A stretch of 11,154 bases of DNA. It comes from an uncultured bacterium (GTDB taxonomy: Bacteria > Bacteroidota > Ignavibacteria > Ignavibacteriales > Melioribacteraceae). Below the pieces are notes generated by a model, which had not been told where the DNA came from, ran no database searches, and was given only the letters and a program-made list of their open reading frames with translations. The stretch is taken from assembly GCA_937936675.1 (NCBI GenBank), contig CALDDL010000344.1, positions 1-11,154 on the forward strand, given 5' to 3'. Of this stretch, positions 7,471 through 11,154 are shown in pieces; the first letter of the stretch is position 1; every line of letters begins with the position of its first letter. A program made the translations under genes and the position numbers.

Positions 7471-8394
7471 ATGAAGATAAAAATATTTCTAAAAGATGCA
7501 TGGTCGTTTATTAAAGAGGTAGTCGATAAATTTATCGATGATAAAGCTCCAAAACTTGGAGCGGCATTATCATTTTATACCATCTTCTCTCTCGCTCCTT
7601 TGCTTATTATTGTAATTGCAATTGGTGGTTTGGCTTTCGGAGATCAAGCAGCCCGAGGCGAACTCTTCTACCAAATTCAAGGACTTATCGGACAGGACGG
7701 TGCCGAAGTAGTTCAAACAACAATTAAAAATACTAGTCAAAACGGATCAAGTATTGTTGCTTTAATCATCAGTTTTTTTACTGTTGTTATAAGTGCCACG
7801 GTTGTTTTCGTCGAACTTCAGGAATCCTTAAATATGATCTGGAAAGTAAGAGCGAGTTCGGAGAGAAGTGTAATTAAAGGTCTTGTGGTCGATAGAGTTC
7901 AGTCACTAGCTTTAATTATTACTACGGGCTTTCTACTATTAGTTTCATTGGTAATAAGTGCTATTCTTTCTTTTATAAGTAATAAGATTAATGAAAATTT
8001 TATCTCTATTCCTATATTCCTCTTAGATTTAGTCAATGGATTAATTTCGCTTACGGTAATCTTTTTACTCTTTACGATGATATTCAAAATCTTACCCGAT
8101 GTAAATATTAAGTGGAAGGATGTGTGGGTCGGTGGACTTGCCACTTCATTACTATTTGTATTAGGAAAATATTTAATCGGTCTCTATCTTGGTAATAGCG
8201 CACTTAGCTCCACTTATGGAGCAGCCGGTTCGCTTGTTGTTCTTCTTTTATGGATCTACTACTCCGCACAAATCTTATTCCTCGGTGCTGAGTTTACTTA
8301 TGTCTATGCAAATAGATACGGAGCCGGTTATAAACCTCGTGCCAAATTCCTAATCTACGAAACTCATCCGATTACAGGTGAAAAGAAAAAATAA
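7471..8394 (+). CDS. YihY/BrkB family inner-membrane protein
   Basis: A 307-residue polytopic protein. An N-terminal cytoplasmic helix is followed by the family signature GAALSFYTIFSLAPLLII (30-47). About five more hydrophobic helices follow, including LVVLLLWIYYSAQILFLGAE with the terminal GAEFTYVYA motif near residues 273-281. The family was once called RNase BN (Rbn) by mistake, and BrkB is linked to serum resistance in Bordetella; its molecular role is unknown, with transport or envelope functions proposed. Length and motifs are normal for the family. SD is weak, and the start is 21 bases after the PerM stop, suggesting one transcript. The stop codon touches the stop of the convergent response regulator with no bases between. 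Confidence 0.92.
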   Translation: MKIKIFLKDAWSFIKEVVDKFIDDKAPKLGAALSFYTIFSLAPLLIIVIAIGGLAFGDQAARGELFYQIQGLIGQDGAEVVQTTIKNTSQNGSSIVALIISFFTVVISATVVFVELQESLNMIWKVRASSERSVIKGLVVDRVQSLALIITTGFLLLVSLVISAILSFISNKINENFISIPIFLLDLVNGLISLTVIFLLFTMIFKILPDVNIKWKDVWVGGLATSLLFVLGKYLIGLYLGNSALSSTYGAAGSLVVLLLWIYYSAQILFLGAEFTYVYANRYGAGYKPRAKFLIYETHPITGEKKK

Positions 8395-9045
8395 TTAATC
8401 ATTATAATTCTCTACCGCATGGGCTAATAGTTTCGCCGAAGTATTAAGGCGAAGCTTATTCATAATAGCAGATCGTGCTGCATCTATTGATCTCTTCCCT
8501 ATCCCGATTTCTAAAGCTATCTCCTCGCTCGATTTCCCTTTGGCTAAATGCCTCATTATTACCCTTTCTCTTGGAGATAGTTCAAGGTTATATGGCCTAT
8601 TTTTATTGGACAAAGCTTCAAACCTACGGATAATATCGTTTATCTCATCTTCCGATAAATTGTTGTAAAAACGTCCACCATCACAAACTCTCGTTATTGC
8701 TAAATCAAGATCCTCCACATTCGTATCTTTTGATATGAGCCCCTTTCCTCCGATTGAATGTATTTTATAAATATATTCTTCACTATGGAACATCGAAAGG
8801 AAGAGAAATTTTGCATCGGGATAGTTTTTCAAAATCTCAATTGCCGCATCAAACCCTGATAGATTCGGCATTGTTATATCGCTTAACACAATATCAGGAT
8901 TTACGAGTGGATATTTTTCAATTATATCTCTTCCGCATTCTCCCTCACCTACTACTATTATCTTCTCACTCTCTTTTAATAATCCTATAATCCCTTGACG
9001 TACAAGATTATGGTCATCCGCAAATAAAACTTTAATTTTTTCCAT
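8395..9045 (-). CDS. NarL/FixJ-family response regulator (second system)
   Basis: 216 residues from ATG 9045. The receiver has Asp10-Asp11, phospho-acceptor Asp56 (LSDITMPNLSG), switch Ser84 and Lys106, so it is intact. A LuxR-type HTH starts near residue 155 (LSPRERVIMRHLAKGKSSEE). Its recognition-helix region reads GIGKRSIDAARSAIMNKL, which differs from the first regulator's SVNTVTSYRSRIMEKM, so the two should bind different sites. A GTG at 9054 is in frame, but it sits inside a perfect AGGTGA SD placed 5 bases before the ATG at 9045; I therefore prefer the ATG. The gene overlaps the kinase by 14 bases, so they are coupled partners. The 3' end abuts the BrkB stop. Confidence 0.93.
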   Translation of the reverse strand: MEKIKVLFADDHNLVRQGIIGLLKESEKIIVVGEGECGRDIIEKYPLVNPDIVLSDITMPNLSGFDAAIEILKNYPDAKFLFLSMFHSEEYIYKIHSIGGKGLISKDTNVEDLDLAITRVCDGGRFYNNLSEDEINDIIRRFEALSNKNRPYNLELSPRERVIMRHLAKGKSSEEIALEIGIGKRSIDAARSAIMNKLRLNTSAKLLAHAVENYND

Positions 9046-9898
9046 TGAGTTCACCTATTGGTAAAGTAATAAATAATACTGTCGAATACTCATCGCTATC
9101 TACTAGATCAAGAGAACCCTTAAATGCTTTGATTCTCTCTTTAATACGAAATAATCCAATTCCGGTTTCTTCGGTAAGAATCATATTATCAAAATTTTGT
9201 TTCAACCCTATCCCATTATCGGCAATAGAGAGATCAATAAAATCTTCATGAATCGAAATTGTTATTAAAAATTTTGAAGCCCTGGAATGCTTTATAATGT
9301 TATTAAGCCCTTCTTGAATACAATTAAGCACCAGATTTTTTAATTGATAAGAAATATTATTCTCAAGTTCATTTTCAATTGAATACTCGAAACTACCTTC
9401 TATTCCGGAATTTTTCTCAGCTTCATTAATTAGTCCTTGTGCAGAAGTTATTAACCCCAAATTATCCACCTGCGTTTTAGAAAAATCATGAGCTATTTCA
9501 CGAATATTTTTTTGAATAGAAATAAGATCCGGAAGTATTTGATCTTGAATATTTGGTTCGAGATGCGATATCTTCAATTTTAGTATCGTTAATTGTTGAC
9601 CAATTTCATCGTGAAGAATATCACCAATTGAGCTTTTTATTACCTGATTTTGTTTTTCCAATTTATCCGATAGTGCTATCAGATTGCTTTTATACTGCTC
9701 TAATTCATCTAAATATCCGGCTCTTTCAATATTATAGCTCTTCCTCTCCTTCTTTAGTCTGATTCTTAATGGAGTGATATATTTTACTATAAATAGAATA
9801 GAAATAGCAGTAATTGCAGCTGCAAGTATTATTGCAACAAATAAGGGATTAAGTAGAGTAAAAAAATGATCGTAATTAATTTCATAACTTGTATTGAT
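9032..9898 (-). CDS. Short membrane-anchored HPK7 (NarX/DesK-like) histidine kinase with uncertain, non-AUG start
   Basis: From the proposed ATC start at 9898 this encodes 288 residues. One transmembrane helix (about 14-39, LLNPLFVAIILAAAIT...) leads to a coiled coil (about 46-95), then HisKA_3 with His96 in ILHDEIGQQ. The HATPase domain has N-box IQEGLNNIIKHS, DNGIGL and GIGLFRIKERI. No extracellular or PAS sensor is present. From the stop at 9902-9904 down to the TTG at 9661 there is no ATG, GTG or TTG. Starting at that TTG gives 209 residues without the membrane helix and with no good SD. The coding character clearly continues upstream, and GAGGT lies 5 bases before ATC 9898, so I chose the ATC. 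A sequencing error or a broken gene are alternatives. It overlaps and surely partners the downstream NarL regulator. Confidence 0.75.
   Translation of the reverse strand: MNTSYEINYDHFFTLLNPLFVAIILAAAITAISILFIVKYITPLRIRLKKERKSYNIERAGYLDELEQYKSNLIALSDKLEKQNQVIKSSIGDILHDEIGQQLTILKLKISHLEPNIQDQILPDLISIQKNIREIAHDFSKTQVDNLGLITSAQGLINEAEKNSGIEGSFEYSIENELENNISYQLKNLVLNCIQEGLNNIIKHSRASKFLITISIHEDFIDLSIADNGIGLKQNFDNMILTEETGIGLFRIKERIKAFKGSLDLVDSDEYSTVLFITLPIGELNGKN
9051..9056 (-). promoter_or_regulatory. Shine-Dalgarno site of the second response regulator
   Basis: AGGTGA on the minus strand is fully complementary to the usual 16S 3' end and lies 5 bases before ATG 9045. It lies within the kinase coding sequence and argues against the GTG at 9054 as start. 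Confidence 0.7.
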
Positions 9899-9953
9899 AT
9901 TTTACCTCAGAATAATCTTTCATACTTTTGTCTTAAACTTAGTATTGATATTT
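9891..9953. repeat. 12-base direct repeat pair, 51 bases apart, at the gene junction
   Basis: GTATTGATATTT occurs at 9891-9902 and again at 9942-9953, an offset of exactly 51 bases (17 codons). The neighbouring AACTT is shared too, with one inserted base. On the minus strand both copies encode an N-I-N-T string, once near the end of the membrane protein and once at the start of the kinase frame. AT-rich DNA makes a chance match possible. Confidence 0.6.
9904..9908 (-). promoter_or_regulatory. SD-like GAGGT before the ATC codon of the second kinase
   Basis: GAGGT on the minus strand, 5 bases before ATC 9898. It is the only SD-like site in the 21 bases between the upstream stop and the kinase. 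The other nearby ATGs (9923, 9885) open short frames that stop early. Confidence 0.5.
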
Positions 9954-10474
9954 ATAAAAGTAAAAAGAAGCCCAAAAACTAATTGAACTATTAAGCCGAT
10001 ATAGAAAGTAGTTACTCCCCAAGATGGACTGATAGCCATTGAAATAAATCTGATAAAATTAATGAGAACATTTAGAATCATAAGGGATAGGAATAAATTG
10101 AAAGATTTATTTTCATAGTAGAAATATTGCTCGGTAATTAAGACTAAAAGAATAGAAATAAGATATATTGCGCCTATTGAGCGAATAATATTTGGGTTTG
10201 AGATTAAGATGATAATCAAGGAATTTATTACAAAAGATAGTAAAGCAAATATCATAATTCTTTTTTTCTTAAGTAATGTAGAAAATTGAAGTGCAAGAAT
10301 AAATAGAAAAAATTGCATGGTATTAATGTTAGTATATTTTATAATAAGAAATGCTAATGGATCAGAAATCGCCATTAGAACAAAATACCAAAAATACTTC
10401 GTACCAAATTGTTTATAGGGAGTCAATAGCCAAATAAACATTGAGAGATATAGGATATATATAAGTTTAATCAT
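9920..10474 (-). CDS. Polytopic membrane protein of unknown function, upstream of the second kinase
   Basis: 184 residues, very hydrophobic, with six or seven predicted membrane helices (about 3-17, 28-45, 53-68, 72-92, 99-115, 125-148, 154-175). The tail is short and basic (NTKFKTKV). I recognise no family. The neighbouring kinase has no sensor domain, so this protein may be its sensory subunit, by inference from position only. Its stop (TGA 9920-9922) lies 21 bases before the kinase's proposed start, and the two frames are the same. The leader is AT-rich with no SD, as is common in Bacteroidota. No clear promoter consensus is seen in the 104 bases upstream. Confidence 0.75.
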   Translation of the reverse strand: MIKLIYILYLSMFIWLLTPYKQFGTKYFWYFVLMAISDPLAFLIIKYTNINTMQFFLFILALQFSTLLKKKRIMIFALLSFVINSLIIILISNPNIIRSIGAIYLISILLVLITEQYFYYENKSFNLFLSLMILNVLINFIRFISMAISPSWGVTTFYIGLIVQLVFGLLFTFININTKFKTKV

Positions 10475-10578
10475 AATTAATATTTTTAAATAATATAATG
10501 TTTCATAAGTTAGTTTCTCTAATATTTCATATTAATCCAATTTACATTCAGTAAAATCATAATGATTTTGAGATTATT

Positions 10579-11013
10579 CTATAAACAGAACGGAGGACAT
10601 TCCATACCAAATTCTAAAATATAGTTTTCGTATGAGATACATAATTCTTTCTCTCTTCTGTCAATCAGAACAAATTCTGATTGACCCCTTGATAATAATT
10701 CCATTATAATTGACTTGCTAAAAACATGGAATATCCCACCGATTAGTTCATTAGTGCCGCTTTTATACACAATTTCCTGCCCTTCTTTTTTAATAACTAA
10801 TTCTCCGTCTTCTAATAAAAACATGAGATAAGAATTCGATTTTTCCAATATTAACATAAAATCACTAACTGTTACCGGTTTGGATTCTAATATTTCTCCA
10901 AATAAGGAATCTGCCTCTTCTTTAGAGATTATCTTTCCATAAGTCTGGGCTAATAAATTTTGTGTTGATTGAAATAACAACACGATGGCTAATAGAAAAA
11001 AATATTTTTTCAT
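10579..11013 (-). CDS. Secreted protein of unknown function with Cys-rich C-terminus
   Basis: 144 residues. It has a Sec signal peptide: basic start MKKY, hydrophobic core to about residue 16, likely cleavage after LLA (Ala22). The mature part (about 120 residues) is a mix of charged helices and strands with no family I recognise. Cysteines occur at 125, 139 and 143; the protein ends CPPFCL, so the tail could form a disulfide or bind metal, by inference. GGAG lies 5 bases before the ATG. It is the gene upstream of the membrane-protein/kinase/regulator run, with a 104-base gap, so co-transcription is possible but not shown. A perfect hairpin lies inside the coding region. Confidence 0.75.
   Translation of the reverse strand: MKKYFFLLAIVLLFQSTQNLLAQTYGKIISKEEADSLFGEILESKPVTVSDFMLILEKSNSYLMFLLEDGELVIKKEGQEIVYKSGTNELIGGIFHVFSKSIIMELLSRGQSEFVLIDRREKELCISYENYILEFGMECPPFCL
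10660..10685. repeat. Perfect 11-base inverted repeat inside the secreted-protein gene
   Basis: GTCAATCAGAA (10660-10670) and TTCTGATTGAC (10675-10685) flank a 4-base loop, giving a very stable hairpin within the coding sequence (encoding QSEFVLID). No T tract follows on either strand. Confidence 0.7.
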
Positions 11014-11068
11014 AATTACTCCAAATATAAACTTATTTATAAATTATTTTTTAAGAATTTCTATTACT

Positions 11069-11105
11069 AAAAAAATATCCGGTGCCGCAGATTATCTACG
11101 GCACC
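11069..11105 (-). terminator. Rho-independent terminator after the T9SS cargo gene
   Basis: GGTGCCG (11081-11087) and CGGCACC (11099-11105) form a GC-rich stem, followed on the minus strand by seven T (11075-11069). It lies 9 bases past the stop of the gene entering from the right. Confidence 0.85.
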
Positions 11106-11114
11106 AAGAATAAA

Positions 11115-11154
11115 CTATTTTACTAATAGCATTTTCTTTGAGATTCTATTTTCA
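11115..11154 (-). CDS. C-terminal end of a T9SS type A-sorted secreted protein (partial)
   Basis: Only the last 13 codons before the TAG at 11115-11117 are in the window, read as ENRISKKMLLVK. This matches the very end of the type A T9SS sorting domain (final strand with K-K-hydrophobic-L-L-V-K), which directs outer-membrane secretion in Bacteroidota and relatives. The function of the protein is not visible. A terminator follows directly. Confidence 0.7.
   Translation of the reverse strand, partial: ENRISKKMLLVK

Noticed and set aside
7471..8394. Annotation as ribonuclease BN
   Set aside because: The YihY/BrkB family was misassigned to RNase BN; this is a polytopic membrane protein with no nuclease motif.
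9052..9054. GTG at 9054 as the start of the second response regulator
   Set aside because: The GTG is part of the AGGTGA SD serving ATG 9045.
9661..9661. TTG at 9661 as start of the second kinase
   Set aside because: It removes a convincing membrane helix and coiled coil encoded upstream in the same open frame and has no good SD.
9883..9923. ATG at 9923 or 9885 as start of the second kinase
   Set aside because: Both are in other frames and reach stops after 13 and 18 codons; a frameshift in the seven-T run (9860-9866) would be needed for the ATG at 9885.
11022..11029. TATATTTG on the minus strand as a Bacteroidota -7 promoter element for the secreted protein
   Set aside because: It would place the transcript start almost at the ATG and leave the GGAG SD outside the message.
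1..11154. CRISPR arrays, tRNA or rRNA genes, insertion sequences, attachment sites
   Set aside because: No regular spaced repeats, cloverleaf-like sequences, transposase or integrase motifs were found on either strand by reading.

Overview
The window is strongly AT-rich and very gene-dense. It looks like chromosome from a Bacteroidota/Chlorobi-group bacterium, with Ignavibacteria-like as my best guess. The clues are a type IX secretion (T9SS) sorting tail at the right edge (ends KKMLLVK), a Bacteroidota-style membrane-anchored DUF305 protein, and two sensor kinase/regulator pairs of the NarX/NarL kind. Several genes have only AT-rich leaders, while others have clear Shine-Dalgarno (SD) sites. 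There is no rRNA, tRNA, CRISPR array or insertion sequence.

Left part (1-2739, all minus strand): a small stress/envelope cluster. In transcription order it holds a coiled-coil lipoprotein, a 49-residue lmo0937-type membrane peptide, a CsbD protein and a strong terminator. Then come a second, divergent CsbD-like protein, a DUF305 membrane protein whose SD overlaps the preceding stop codon, and an FAD-dependent amine/amino-acid oxidoreductase that runs off the left edge.

Middle (2905-8394): a minus-strand two-component system made of a 7TM-triple-PAS HPK7 kinase overlapping a NarL-type regulator. A 332-base divergent spacer follows. Then a plus-strand pair of polytopic membrane proteins, PerM/AI-2E family and YihY/BrkB family, which are probably co-transcribed.

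Right part (8395-11154, minus strand): a second NarL regulator whose stop codon abuts the BrkB stop with no gap. Upstream of it are a short HPK7 kinase, a polytopic membrane protein, a secreted protein ending in a Cys-rich tail, and the last codons of a T9SS cargo protein with its own terminator.

The most unusual point is the start of the second kinase. Its open frame holds a transmembrane helix and coiled coil but has no ATG, GTG or TTG upstream of residue 80. It has an SD-like GAGGT five bases before an ATC codon. It is also in the same frame as the upstream membrane protein, separated by two stops and flanked by a 12-base direct repeat exactly 51 bases apart. Collapsing the repeat would fuse the two genes into one membrane sensor kinase. 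This may be a split sensor kinase, a non-AUG start, or a sequence error. I saw no large, clearly new multi-gene system.
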